Made by a program: the position numbers and the translations under genes. Under the pieces are notes generated by a model. The model had not been told where the DNA came from and searched no databases. It saw only the letters and a list, made by a program, of their open reading frames with translations. Positions 9,336 to 17,336 of a DNA stretch of 32,206 nucleotides are shown piece by piece. The DNA is taken from positions 1 to 32,206 of the forward strand of contig RFSV01000016.1 in the NCBI GenBank assembly GCA_009923785.1, read 5' to 3'. Positions within the stretch are counted from its first letter, which is position 1, and each line of letters starts with the position of its first letter. Source of the DNA: Acidimicrobiia bacterium (lineage in GTDB: Bacteria > Actinomycetota > Acidimicrobiia > Acidimicrobiales > Ilumatobacteraceae).

Positions 9336-10421
9336 GTGCTGACCATCGCCGTCGACACCGGCCCTCTGCACGGTCCGGCCACGGGAATCGCCCGGGCCAC
9401 CTCGGGTCTCGTCGACGAATTGTCGCGACGCGACGTCCGCGTGGTCCCCTACGTTCTCAGCTTTCGTGCCCACCTCGCCGCCAACACGCGACGCGTTCCG
9501 CTGCCGGCGGCTCTGGCTTTGCGCACATGGGCTCGAACTTCTCGCCCACGACTCGAGCGACTCTGGCGCGACGTCGACGTCGTGCACGGCACCAACTACG
9601 TCGTTCCACCCACGAGGAAACCCCGTTTGGTCAGTGTCTATGACTGCTGGGCGCTCGACCACCCCCAGTACGTGCACACCGACGTTCGCTTGTCGATGAA
9701 CGCCTTGCGCCGCTCCGTCGACGACGGTGCACTGATCCACGCGTCCTCGTATGCAACGGCTCGTCGCCTCCACGACCATTTTCCCGAGGCAGTGGTGGAA
9801 GTCGTCCATCTCGGACCCACTGATCCCGGCCCGTCTCCGGTCGGTCTCCCTGACTCGATACCGACGGTTCTCGACTCGGCACCGTTCGTGGCATCGATCG
9901 GAACGATCGAGCGACGAAAGAACGTCCCGACACTCATCGGTGCTTTCGCTCGACTGGCCGAGGTACACCCCGACGTCAGGCTCGTGATCGCCGGATCGAT
10001 GGGCGACGACGCAACGATGGTCGACGAGGCGTTGAACACGTCCTCACCGACGACGCGAGCGCGCATCCATCTTCTCGGTCGCGTCGACGACCGCACCGCG
10101 GCATGGATTCTGCGCCGGGCTCGAGTACTGGCCTATCCGTCCCTCGACGAAGGATTCGGCTTTCCCCTTCTCGAAGCCATGGCCTGCGAGGTTCCGATCG
10201 TGGCTTCCGACGCCGGATCGATTCCCGAGATAGCCGGAGACGCGGCCCTTCTCGTGCCGGCGAGCGATGTGGATGAACTCGCACGGGCACTTGGTCGGGC
10301 CCTCACCGATGACATGCTTCGCCAACGGCTCATCGAGACCGGTCGTTCGCGTCGGGCCGACTTCTCGTGGACGGCGACAGTCGACCGTTTCATGGAGCTC
10401 TACGAGAGAATGGCCCGATGA
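9336..10421 (+). CDS. GT4 family glycosyltransferase
   Basis: 361-residue GT-B fold retaining glycosyltransferase. The N-terminal acceptor domain begins [21 protein letters not shown]. The C-terminal nucleotide-sugar domain carries [16 protein letters not shown] and the E-x7-E motif in [19 protein letters not shown], followed by [16 protein letters not shown]. It resembles mannosyl/rhamnosyltransferases of polysaccharide loci; donor and acceptor cannot be read from sequence. The GTG start is supported by a TACACT -10 box six bases upstream. The stop overlaps the cofD start (ATGA), so it is the first gene of an operon with F420 genes. This coupling is unusual and may be incidental to compact packing, or may link its expression to F420 synthesis. 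Confidence 0.87.
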   Translation: MLTIAVDTGPLHGPATGIARATSGLVDELSRRDVRVVPYVLSFRAHLAANTRRVPLPAALALRTWARTSRPRLERLWRDVDVVHGTNYVVPPTRKPRLVSVYDCWALDHPQYVHTDVRLSMNALRRSVDDGALIHASSYATARRLHDHFPEAVVEVVHLGPTDPGPSPVGLPDSIPTVLDSAPFVASIGTIERRKNVPTLIGAFARLAEVHPDVRLVIAGSMGDDATMVDEALNTSSPTTRARIHLLGRVDDRTAAWILRRARVLAYPSLDEGFGFPLLEAMACEVPIVASDAGSIPEIAGDAALLVPASDVDELARALGRALTDDMLRQRLIETGRSRRADFSWTATVDRFMELYERMAR

Positions 10422-11392
10422 TCACGGTCGTGGCCGGTGGCGTCGGAGCCGCTCGATTTCTTCGCGGTCTGATGGCGGCCGTCGAGCCCGCGAGCATCAA
10501 CGCCGTGGTCAACACCGGCGACGACGCTCTGATCAACGGACTGCACGTCTCACCTGATCTCGACACCGTCACCTACACAGTGGCCGGAGCCATCGATCCC
10601 GACCGCGGCTGGGGCCTCTCCGACGAAAGTTGGCGGACGATGGACGCGCTATCGCGATACGTCGGGGTACGACCCGACGATTCGTCAGCAGCCAACACCT
10701 GGTTCAATCTCGGCGACCGCGACATCGCCACCCATCTGTACCGGACCATGCGGTTGAACGAAGGCGCAACGCTGACCGAGGTGACTGACGAGATCCGTCG
10801 AGCGTGGGACGTGCCCTTTCGCATCGTGCCCATGACCGACGACTCGGTCGCCACCAAGGTCGATGTCATCGATGACGACGGACGGCCACGGCGCATCGGT
10901 TTTCAGGATTACTTCGTCGGACGTCGACACTCGGTGCCGGTGACCGCAATTCACTTCGACGGAATCGAAAGCGCGCGTCCGACGTTCCTCGACGATCTCG
11001 ACAACAGCGAGGTGATCGCTCTCGCTCCGTCGAATCCCCTCGTGTCCATCGGACCGATTCGAGCCCTCGCTGGTGTCGACGATCGACTCGCCTCGCACCG
11101 CGATCGGGTCGTCGCCGTGTCGCCCATCGTCGCCGGAGCGGCTCTGAAGGGTCCGGCCGACCGCATGCTCGTCGAACTGGGCCACGAGCCGACGGTCGTC
11201 GGCGTGGCTCGCCTCTACGCGCCCGTCTGCTCGGTGTTGGTCATCGACAGGCGCGACGAGAAGTCGGTGGACGAGATCGAACGCGAAGGTATGCGTTGTG
11301 TCGTGACCGACACCATCATGTCGTCACCAGAGATCTCTCGGACCTTGGCCGAGACCACGATCTCATCGATCGTCGAAAGGAAGAGCCGATGA
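10418..11392 (+). CDS. cofD: 2-phospho-L-lactate (or PEP) transferase CofD/FbiA
   Basis: 324-residue enzyme of F420 biosynthesis. It transfers the phospholactyl or phosphoenolpyruvyl moiety from its guanosine diphosphate carrier (made by CofC/FbiD) to 7,8-didemethyl-8-hydroxy-5-deazariboflavin (Fo), giving F420-0 or dehydro-F420-0. In actinobacteria phosphoenolpyruvate is the reported precursor. Signature GGVGAARFLRGL directly after the start, then NTGDDALINGLHVSPDLDTVTY and a GWGLSDESW segment, all typical of CofD. The ATG at 10418 overlaps the upstream glycosyltransferase stop (ATGA); the longer in-frame extension is just the overlapping gene read in another frame. Its own stop overlaps the cofE start in the same way. 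Confidence 0.95.
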   Translation: MITVVAGGVGAARFLRGLMAAVEPASINAVVNTGDDALINGLHVSPDLDTVTYTVAGAIDPDRGWGLSDESWRTMDALSRYVGVRPDDSSAANTWFNLGDRDIATHLYRTMRLNEGATLTEVTDEIRRAWDVPFRIVPMTDDSVATKVDVIDDDGRPRRIGFQDYFVGRRHSVPVTAIHFDGIESARPTFLDDLDNSEVIALAPSNPLVSIGPIRALAGVDDRLASHRDRVVAVSPIVAGAALKGPADRMLVELGHEPTVVGVARLYAPVCSVLVIDRRDEKSVDEIEREGMRCVVTDTIMSSPEISRTLAETTISSIVERKSR

Positions 11393-12108
11393 CAGGACCT
11401 CGTCTCACCGTCTGGCCGGTGACGGGCATCGGAGAGATCCGACCCGGTGATCAATTGGGCGACATCGTCGCCGATGCATGTCGTGCCGAGCCGAACGGTC
11501 CGCTACTCGACGGTGACGTCCTCGTGGTCACCCAAAAAGTGGTCTCGAAAGCCGAAGGTCGAATGGTCGAGATCGACCCCGACGACCCGCTCTCGCACAA
11601 ATCTCTTGTCGAGGACGAGGCGGTGCGTATCGTTCGCCGTCGCGGTGACCTCATCATCACCGAGACCTCGCACGGTTTCGTCTGCGCCAACAGCGGTATC
11701 GATCTCTCGAATGTCGAGCGGGGTTACGCCGCCCTCCTCCCGATCGACAGCGACCGATCGGCCCGACGAATTCGCGACATCGTTCGAGCCCGACTCGGAG
11801 TCGAGGTCGGTGTGATCGTCTCCGACACCTTCGGACGACCGTGGCGACGAGGTCTCACCGACGTCGCCATCGGTGTGGCTGGCGTCGCCGCGGTGGTCGA
11901 CCTGAGAGGGACGCCCGACTCCCTCGGCCGGACCATGCAAGTGACCGAGGTCTGCGTGGCCGATGAGATCGCCTCAGCCGCCGAGTTGGTGATGGGAAAG
12001 TCGAGCGGTGTACCGGTGGCGGTCGTTCGCGGCTGCGATCCGAGTTGGATGCGTGACTCGTCGATCGGCGAGATCGTCCGACCCCCGTCCGAAGATCTTT
12101 TTCGCTGA
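11389..12108 (+). CDS. cofE: Coenzyme F420-0:L-glutamate ligase CofE (FbiB N-terminal domain type)
   Basis: 239-residue GTP-dependent ligase that adds L-glutamate residues to F420-0. Family segments VTQKVVSKAEGR, SHGFVCANSGIDLSNV, SDTFGRPWRRGLTDVAIGVAG and the late MGKSSGVPVAVVRG are all present. In mycobacteria the orthologue FbiB has an extra C-terminal FMN-binding nitroreductase-like domain that reduces dehydro-F420-0; here the protein ends after the ligase domain, as in archaeal CofE, so that reduction step would need another protein. ATG 11389 overlaps the cofD stop (ATGA) and has AGGA upstream. Convergent with the SDR gene, with two bases between the stops. Confidence 0.94.
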   Translation: MTGPRLTVWPVTGIGEIRPGDQLGDIVADACRAEPNGPLLDGDVLVVTQKVVSKAEGRMVEIDPDDPLSHKSLVEDEAVRIVRRRGDLIITETSHGFVCANSGIDLSNVERGYAALLPIDSDRSARRIRDIVRARLGVEVGVIVSDTFGRPWRRGLTDVAIGVAGVAAVVDLRGTPDSLGRTMQVTEVCVADEIASAAELVMGKSSGVPVAVVRGCDPSWMRDSSIGEIVRPPSEDLFR

Positions 12109-12110
12109 CC

Positions 12111-13046
12111 TCACATCTCGTCGCAACGCGCGAGACCGTCGTCGAGCGACGTCCACGGCGACCAGCCGAGATGCAGCCGTGCCCGCGAGGGAGACAGCGC
12201 CACACGGGCCGGTGATCCGCCTCGCGGCTCACCGTGCACGACCTCACCGCCACCGGCCGTCGCCCAAAGATCGCGGACGGAGGTCTGATTTCCGGTCGCC
12301 AGATTGACCGCCAGACCGCCACCGCGATCGGCCGCCCGAAACAGACCGTCCACGCAGTCGTCCACGTGCAGAAGATCACGGGTCTGACGACCATCACCAT
12401 CGATCACGAAGGAGACGTCGCTCCGTCGGGACGCAAGGATCGCCCCGACCACGTTGGAGTCGCGCCGAAGGCGCGGACCGTAGACCGTGCTGAGCACGAT
12501 GGCTGTGAATTCGATGCCGTGTTCGCGGCGGTAGGTGTCAGCGGTGTCGATCATCGACGACACCACCACACCGGCCACACCGACCGGTCGGCGTTCCCCA
12601 TCCTCTTTCACCGGCAACGACCGCGCCGGTTGATCTCCGTAGAGAATCGATCCGGGAACCGTGAACACAACTTTGCTCGTCGGCGAGCCCGATCGCACGG
12701 CCTCGAGAACGTTCACGAAAGTTCCGTAGGCGAGAACCGCTTCCATCGGCTGGCGAGATCTCGACTCGAGCCCCGCCACGAGATACACCACATCGGGACG
12801 GCGATGAGTCACGTACTCGGCGAACTCAGGTGTGGCCGCATCGAGTTGTTGGATCGTGAGTCGTCCGTCGTGACCGGAACGCCGCGCTGTGCCGAGATTG
12901 GCGAGGGATCCCGACACCATCGAGTCGACCACGTGCACATTCGAGCCTTCGGCGACGAATCGATCGACGAGGTGCGAACCGATGAATCCGGCTCCACCAA
13001 CCACCATCACCGAATCAGGGAGACGCGAGGTCGGGCGGCGAGGCAT
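12111..13046 (-). CDS. NAD-dependent epimerase/dehydratase-like SDR protein lacking the catalytic Tyr/Lys
   Basis: 311-residue extended SDR (sugar-nucleotide epimerase/dehydratase superfamily). The dinucleotide site is intact: VVGGAGFIGSHLVDRF (15-30), preceded by MPRRP. Downstream family landmarks VYGPR, DGDGRQTRDLLHVDD and NLATGNQTSV are also normal. The catalytic region is not: where relatives have YGVSK, this protein reads AGVVV (158-162), replacing both Tyr and Lys. The Ser/Thr position in the preceding strand (VPGSILYGD) is Gly132, with Ser133 next to it. The protein therefore looks like a cofactor-binding pseudo-enzyme or one with altered chemistry. The reading frame is otherwise intact, so it is not an obvious pseudogene. 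It follows the ManC-like gene by 8 bases in one operon. Confidence 0.85.
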   Translation of the reverse strand: MPRRPTSRLPDSVMVVGGAGFIGSHLVDRFVAEGSNVHVVDSMVSGSLANLGTARRSGHDGRLTIQQLDAATPEFAEYVTHRRPDVVYLVAGLESRSRQPMEAVLAYGTFVNVLEAVRSGSPTSKVVFTVPGSILYGDQPARSLPVKEDGERRPVGVAGVVVSSMIDTADTYRREHGIEFTAIVLSTVYGPRLRRDSNVVGAILASRRSDVSFVIDGDGRQTRDLLHVDDCVDGLFRAADRGGGLAVNLATGNQTSVRDLWATAGGGEVVHGEPRGGSPARVALSPSRARLHLGWSPWTSLDDGLARCDEM

Positions 13047-13054
13047 GTCGGTGG

Positions 13055-14059
13055 TCAGGACTGAGACGGATCAGGACGGGACGTCGATGCGAGTTTCGTA
13101 CCTGCGGAGACGATTCCGTCGGCACCGATCACACAATCGACCACGTTCGCCTCGGACTCCACCCGCCCCATGACGATGCTGCCGAGTATCTGGCAATCGT
13201 CACCGATCCGGGCACCCGGGAGGACGATTGTGTCACGAAGGACCGATCTCGCTCCGACTTTCGTACCGGCAGCGACCAAAGAGTGATCCACCTCGGCCGT
13301 CGAATCGACCTCGGCACCCACTGCCACGGCGTCGCAGCCTGAGATTCGCCGACGGCCGTCGAGCATGTCGAAATTCGCCTGGCGGTACGTGTCTGGGCGA
13401 CCGGTGTCGATCCAGTAGTCGTCGGTCGACAGCGCGAACAGGGAACCTTTCGCCACCAGAGCCGGGAAGGTCTCCCGTTCGATCGAGACCTTTCGGCCAC
13501 CCTCGATTCGCTCGAGAACCGACGGCTCGAACACGTAGGTTCCGGCATTGATGAGATTGCTGGGTGCGGTACCAGGAGCCGGCTTCTCGACGAAGCGCTT
13601 CACCCGACCGGTGTCGTCGAGTTCGACGACACCGTAAGCCGAAGGATCGTCGACGGGCGTCAAGTGGATGGTCGCCTCGGCCGCAGTCTCACGATGGAAG
13701 GAGATCAAGCGGCCGACGTCGAGATCGGTGAGAACGTCACCGTTCACCACGACGAAGGTGTCGTCGATTCCTGCGTGTTGGGCAGCGAATCGAATGGCTC
13801 CTCCCGTGTCGAGCGGCTCAGGTTCGACCGCGTAGTGAAGGGCGACGCCCGCACAGCGACCATCGGGAAACGCCGCCATGAACGGCTCGGGCTTGAACCC
13901 GAGGGCAAGTACGACTTCGGAGATCCCGGCCTGCGACAACATCGAGACCAAGTTCTCGATGATCGGTCGATTGCCGACCGGCAACATGGGCTTGGGTGTC
14001 GTGAAGGTGAGCGGCCGTAGACGGGTACCGAACCCGCCCACGAGCACCACCGCGCGCAT
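13055..14059 (-). CDS. Sugar-1-phosphate nucleotidyltransferase, probably mannose-1-phosphate guanylyltransferase
   Basis: 334-residue enzyme expected to make GDP-mannose from mannose-1-phosphate and GTP. Nucleotide-binding signature LVGGFGTRLRPLT (6-18), sugar-phosphate site TPKPMLPVGN, then DTGGAIR, NGDVLTDLD and VEKPAPG; the C-terminal third is a left-handed beta-helix of hexapeptide-like repeats (AVAVGAEVDSTAEVDHSLV, GARIGDDCQILGS). This two-domain form matches the actinobacterial enzyme (mycobacterial Rv3264c), which also lies near fbiA/fbiB. A glucose-1-phosphate uridylyl- or thymidylyltransferase is possible but less likely because gmd is nearby. The ATG shares one base with the upstream gene's TGA (TGATG), so translation is coupled. 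Followed after 8 bases by the degenerate SDR. Confidence 0.83.
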   Translation of the reverse strand: MRAVVLVGGFGTRLRPLTFTTPKPMLPVGNRPIIENLVSMLSQAGISEVVLALGFKPEPFMAAFPDGRCAGVALHYAVEPEPLDTGGAIRFAAQHAGIDDTFVVVNGDVLTDLDVGRLISFHRETAAEATIHLTPVDDPSAYGVVELDDTGRVKRFVEKPAPGTAPSNLINAGTYVFEPSVLERIEGGRKVSIERETFPALVAKGSLFALSTDDYWIDTGRPDTYRQANFDMLDGRRRISGCDAVAVGAEVDSTAEVDHSLVAAGTKVGARSVLRDTIVLPGARIGDDCQILGSIVMGRVESEANVVDCVIGADGIVSAGTKLASTSRPDPSQS

Positions 14060-14919
14060 CAGCCGCCTGTGGTGGTCGTCGGCCCGGCGATCGTGGTCGT
14101 CGCGCCGGTGGCCGCGTCACCGGACGGCAACGTCGTCGTAGCTCCAGAGTCGGCCGGAACCGGGGCGTTCGGATCGATGGTGGTGGGAGGAGCCTGACCC
14201 GTGTCGACCGCACCGAGCTCGGGCAGGTTGATCGCCGAGGGTGGCATCCCCGGATTGGTACCCGCCGGAACGAAGGCGATGGTGACGGCCATGGCGTCCT
14301 GGTCGAAACGAATGTCGCCGAAGTTGGTGATGTAGGTGGCGAAGTTGGATGCGTCGTCGTAGGACTCGTAGAGGTAGACGACGACCTCGCCATCGACCGC
14401 ATCACCGTTCTCGTCGATGCACTTGGTCTCACCTTCTTCGTAGACCGCCCCACCCTGGTCGGCCGGGAACTCGATCTTGGTGTCGGTGACCTTCACGCCG
14501 TACACGTTGAGGAAGACCTTGAGCTTGGCATTTCGGCCCGTGGCAGCCGAGGTATAGGGGTGCCAGTGGATCACGCCGTCGTCATGACTATGGATGCCGG
14601 TGCGGCGGAATTCTTCGACGAGCAACTGGCCAGCGGTATCGAGCTCTTCTTTGTTGCCCTGAAGATCGGGCAACCAGGAGTCACAGGCGTAGAAGCCGTA
14701 GGACACGTGCCAGTGATCGGTCACGGTGGGTGGCACGTTGCGATCGGGGATCGACTCTCGTGAGTAGATCACGAGGGCGGCACCGATCACGGCGACGCCG
14801 ATCATCACGGCCGGGAAGAGCGTTCCGCCCTTGAAACGGACCTGCCGACCCTTCCCCTTCGCAGCGAGCTTCGCCACTCGGTCGGCCGATGTTCTCTTCG
14901 ATGTCGATGCCTTACCCAC
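14059..14919 (-). CDS. Membrane-anchored protein with HxH motifs and Thr/Pro-rich tail, unknown function
   Basis: 286 residues; I do not recognise a named family. A short Lys/Arg-rich cytoplasmic start (about 1-30) and one membrane helix (about 33-52) put the rest outside. The domain has closely spaced histidines and aromatics: DHWHVSYGFYACDSW (H69, H71, C79) and GIHSHDDGVIHWHPY (H110, H112, H118, H120), which could bind a metal. A second Cys occurs in GETKCIDENGD and could pair with C79. The last ~60 residues are Thr/Pro/Gly/Ala low complexity, perhaps a flexible wall-spanning tail. Start is GTG, with a TAGCCT -10 box nine bases upstream. First gene of an operon with the ManC-like and SDR genes. 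Metal binding and an envelope role are inference. Confidence 0.75.
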   Translation of the reverse strand: MGKASTSKRTSADRVAKLAAKGKGRQVRFKGGTLFPAVMIGVAVIGAALVIYSRESIPDRNVPPTVTDHWHVSYGFYACDSWLPDLQGNKEELDTAGQLLVEEFRRTGIHSHDDGVIHWHPYTSAATGRNAKLKVFLNVYGVKVTDTKIEFPADQGGAVYEEGETKCIDENGDAVDGEVVVYLYESYDDASNFATYITNFGDIRFDQDAMAVTIAFVPAGTNPGMPPSAINLPELGAVDTGQAPPTTIDPNAPVPADSGATTTLPSGDAATGATTTIAGPTTTTGG

Positions 14920-14928
14920 GAGAGTCCG

Positions 14929-14934
14929 AGGCTA
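14929..14934 (-). promoter_or_regulatory. -10 box of the HxH protein-manC-SDR operon
   Basis: TAGCCT on the minus strand, nine bases before the GTG at 14919, in the 49-base gap after the upstream glycosyltransferase gene. Predicted leader is about three bases. No clear -35. Confidence 0.45.
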
Positions 14935-14968
14935 TCTGGCCGAGGCCCTTCCGATGGGTCGGATCGAT

Positions 14969-16234
14969 TCAGAGACCCGGATCGGGTCTGGCACCTGGGG
15001 AGGACAGAACGGTGGCGTAGGCCTCGGCCACGGCAGTTGGCGATGCCTCGGATTCGACGTGCCGTCGAGCATCGCGGCCCATGGCGCCTCGTCGCTCGGG
15101 ATCGCCGACCAGACTGCGCACCGCATCGACGAACGCATCCGCGTCGTCAGGCGGGACGCACATCCCGCCACTCGATTCCGACACCAGACGAGTGACCTCG
15201 GTGTCGGCATCGATCGCGGCAATGATCGGACGTCCGGCCGCCATGATCGAGTACGTCTTCGACGGAACGCTCACCCGACCGAGACCGGACTTCAAGAGGA
15301 CGGCGTGAACGTCTCCAGTTGCCAACACCTCCGACAGACGTTCGGCAGGTTGGTAATCCCCGAACACGAGGTTCGCAAGGCCGTGCGCTCGCTGCTCCAG
15401 ATCGGGCCGAGCGGCTCCGTCTCCGTTGATCACGAACCAGACGTCAGGCAGAGCCCGCGCCGCCACGATCATCGAATCGAGCGATTGAGAGAAGCCGACG
15501 TTGCCGGCGTACATCACCACCGGACGGTCGTCGATGCCGAGCTCACGGCGGTAGGACGTGATGCGATCAGCCGGCCTGATGGCCTCCACGTCCACGAAAT
15601 TCGGAATTGTGCGGACACGCCAGGCGCGCTGACGAGGCACCTTGGCCCGCACATTCTCGGCCAGATCTTCCGACAGGACGGTCACCACTTCGGCTCGGCC
15701 GTACACCCAGCGTTCGAGACGACGAGCCGCAGCGATCACGAGACGGTTCGTGATCGCCCCCGACTCGACAGCAGCGTCGGGAAAGACGTCCTGGATGTTG
15801 ACAACGAGTGGTGCACGGCGAAGCCGGGAGACGAACCAACCCGAAACGCCGAGAGTCAGCGGGGGTGACATCACGAGAACCGCATCGAGGCGCTGGCCGC
15901 GAGCCACGCGCGAACCAGCGACCGCCGCCGTGACCGAAAATCCGACGAAACCGAGTGCGCGTCGCCACAGGTTGCGCTTGTCGGATCCGGCATACGGGTC
16001 GAGTCGGGCAACACTCCCCCAGGGTTCGACGACAGTTCTCGTTCGCCACGTGACGTTCTCCCAGTCGGGCTCGATGCGGTGTCGGGCGTACCAGGGCAAT
16101 GACGTGACGACATGCACCTCGTGGCCGAGCGCGGCCAATTCGTGAACGAGCCGTGTCATCACGACGCCAGTTGGGGCCGTGTCCGGCGCAAAGTGCGGAC
16201 ACAGAACTGCGATGCGGAGTGATCGAGAAGTCAT
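14969..16234 (-). CDS. GT4 family glycosyltransferase (WbuB-like)
   Basis: 421-residue GT-B glycosyltransferase. The N-terminus LRIAVLCPHFAPDTAPTGVVMTRLVHELAALGHEV and NIQDVFPDAAVESGAI resemble WbuB-type transferases of colanic acid and O-antigen loci. The C-terminal donor site has VMYAGNVGFSQSLD and the motif VPSKTYSIMAAGRPIIAAIDADTE. In WbuB relatives the donor is N-acetyl-fucosamine, but donor choice cannot be read here. ATG 16234 is chosen because it overlaps the stop of the preceding glycosyltransferase gene (ATGA); the longer frame to 16366 reads that gene's coding region out of frame. Third and last of three consecutive glycosyltransferase genes in one operon. Confidence 0.86.
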   Translation of the reverse strand: MTSRSLRIAVLCPHFAPDTAPTGVVMTRLVHELAALGHEVHVVTSLPWYARHRIEPDWENVTWRTRTVVEPWGSVARLDPYAGSDKRNLWRRALGFVGFSVTAAVAGSRVARGQRLDAVLVMSPPLTLGVSGWFVSRLRRAPLVVNIQDVFPDAAVESGAITNRLVIAAARRLERWVYGRAEVVTVLSEDLAENVRAKVPRQRAWRVRTIPNFVDVEAIRPADRITSYRRELGIDDRPVVMYAGNVGFSQSLDSMIVAARALPDVWFVINGDGAARPDLEQRAHGLANLVFGDYQPAERLSEVLATGDVHAVLLKSGLGRVSVPSKTYSIMAAGRPIIAAIDADTEVTRLVSESSGGMCVPPDDADAFVDAVRSLVGDPERRGAMGRDARRHVESEASPTAVAEAYATVLSSPGARPDPGL

Positions 16235-17334
16235 GGGAGGACCATCCGATACGCGTCGGCGAGAGCCGCCCCCGATGCGTCGATCGAGAATTGGCGCACT
16301 CGTTCGATGCCACGCTGAACCAGCTCGGTTCGTCGTGCCCGCACCAGATCGGGCAATCCGGCCCACAAATCCTCCTGGAGCGCCAGGACGAGCCCGGCCT
16401 CACCGACCACTTCGGGCAGACAAGCCTGATCGCTGGCCACGACGGGAGTACCGAGTTGCATCGCCTCGATCACCGGGGCTCCGAAACCCTCGTATTCGCT
16501 CGGGAAGGCGAGAGAGTGCGCCATTCGAATGAGTCCATTGCGATCGGCGTCGCTGACGCGTCCGACATGAACGACTGCCTGCGCCACGCGCTCATCGGCC
16601 AGTCGCCGGCGAACATCGCTGTCAGCTGCTCCGACTCCGCCCATGAGGACGAGCCGTACACCGAGGTGCGACCAATGGCGATCGGCGACATCGATGAGGA
16701 ACCGATGGCCTTTGTGCGGGTGGGTGACCGCCGGATACACGACGATGGGGCCGTCACCCAGATTGAATCGAGCCCGAAGTTCGTGCTCCGGCGTGCACTC
16801 GCGATTCAGCGAATCGTCGACCCCATGGGGGACGATCACGACACGCGCCGGGTCGACACCGTAGGCATCGACGACAGTCTTCTTCACGTAGTTCGTCGGG
16901 ACAGTGATCAACGTCGCGGCTCGAGCCGACCGTGGCATCGTCATATCCAGATAGGCGCGGCGCAACGGTGAGAAGTACTGCGGATACTTGCGGTACTGCA
17001 GATCGTGGATGGTGAGTACGGTCGGTTGTCGTCGACGCGCCGGCAGTGTTCCACCACCGTGATGCACGAGTGCTGCATCACGAGTCCGTCGATACAGCCA
17101 CGTGGACTCCGACACGATGCGACGACCACGCGACGACGAGTCGTGTCGACTTTCGACGATTTCGTGCCGCTCGGCGATTTCGGGGTGGGCCGAGGCGAAA
17201 CCTTTCGGAGCGAAGACGCGCGTGGACATCCCGTGAGCGACGAGACCGACCAGTTGGCGGGTGAGATACTCCTCGCTACCGCCAACGGCGCCCGGACGGC
17301 ACCACAGCACATTCACCGCCAACGTTTCGCCCAT
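16231..17334 (-). CDS. GT4 family glycosyltransferase
   Basis: 367-residue GT-B glycosyltransferase. N-terminal acceptor domain with the glycine-rich loop CRPGAVGGSEEYLTRQL; middle segment TIHDLQYRKYPQYFSPLRRAYL; donor domain with PHKGHRFLIDV and the E-x7-E motif in YEGFGAPVIEAMQLGTPVV. Similar proteins transfer mannose or rhamnose in polysaccharide assembly; the exact sugar is unknown. ATG 17334 is chosen because it lies two bases after the stop of the upstream glycosyltransferase gene and starts the conserved strand; the longer frame to 17388 runs into that gene. Middle gene of the three-glycosyltransferase operon; its stop overlaps the next start. Confidence 0.87.
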   Translation of the reverse strand: MGETLAVNVLWCRPGAVGGSEEYLTRQLVGLVAHGMSTRVFAPKGFASAHPEIAERHEIVESRHDSSSRGRRIVSESTWLYRRTRDAALVHHGGGTLPARRRQPTVLTIHDLQYRKYPQYFSPLRRAYLDMTMPRSARAATLITVPTNYVKKTVVDAYGVDPARVVIVPHGVDDSLNRECTPEHELRARFNLGDGPIVVYPAVTHPHKGHRFLIDVADRHWSHLGVRLVLMGGVGAADSDVRRRLADERVAQAVVHVGRVSDADRNGLIRMAHSLAFPSEYEGFGAPVIEAMQLGTPVVASDQACLPEVVGEAGLVLALQEDLWAGLPDLVRARRTELVQRGIERVRQFSIDASGAALADAYRMVLP

Positions 17335-17336
17335 TC

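Noticed and set aside
11389-12108. cofE as a truncated pseudogene because it lacks the FbiB C-terminal domain
   Set aside because: 239 residues is the normal length of stand-alone CofE, and all ligase motifs are present.
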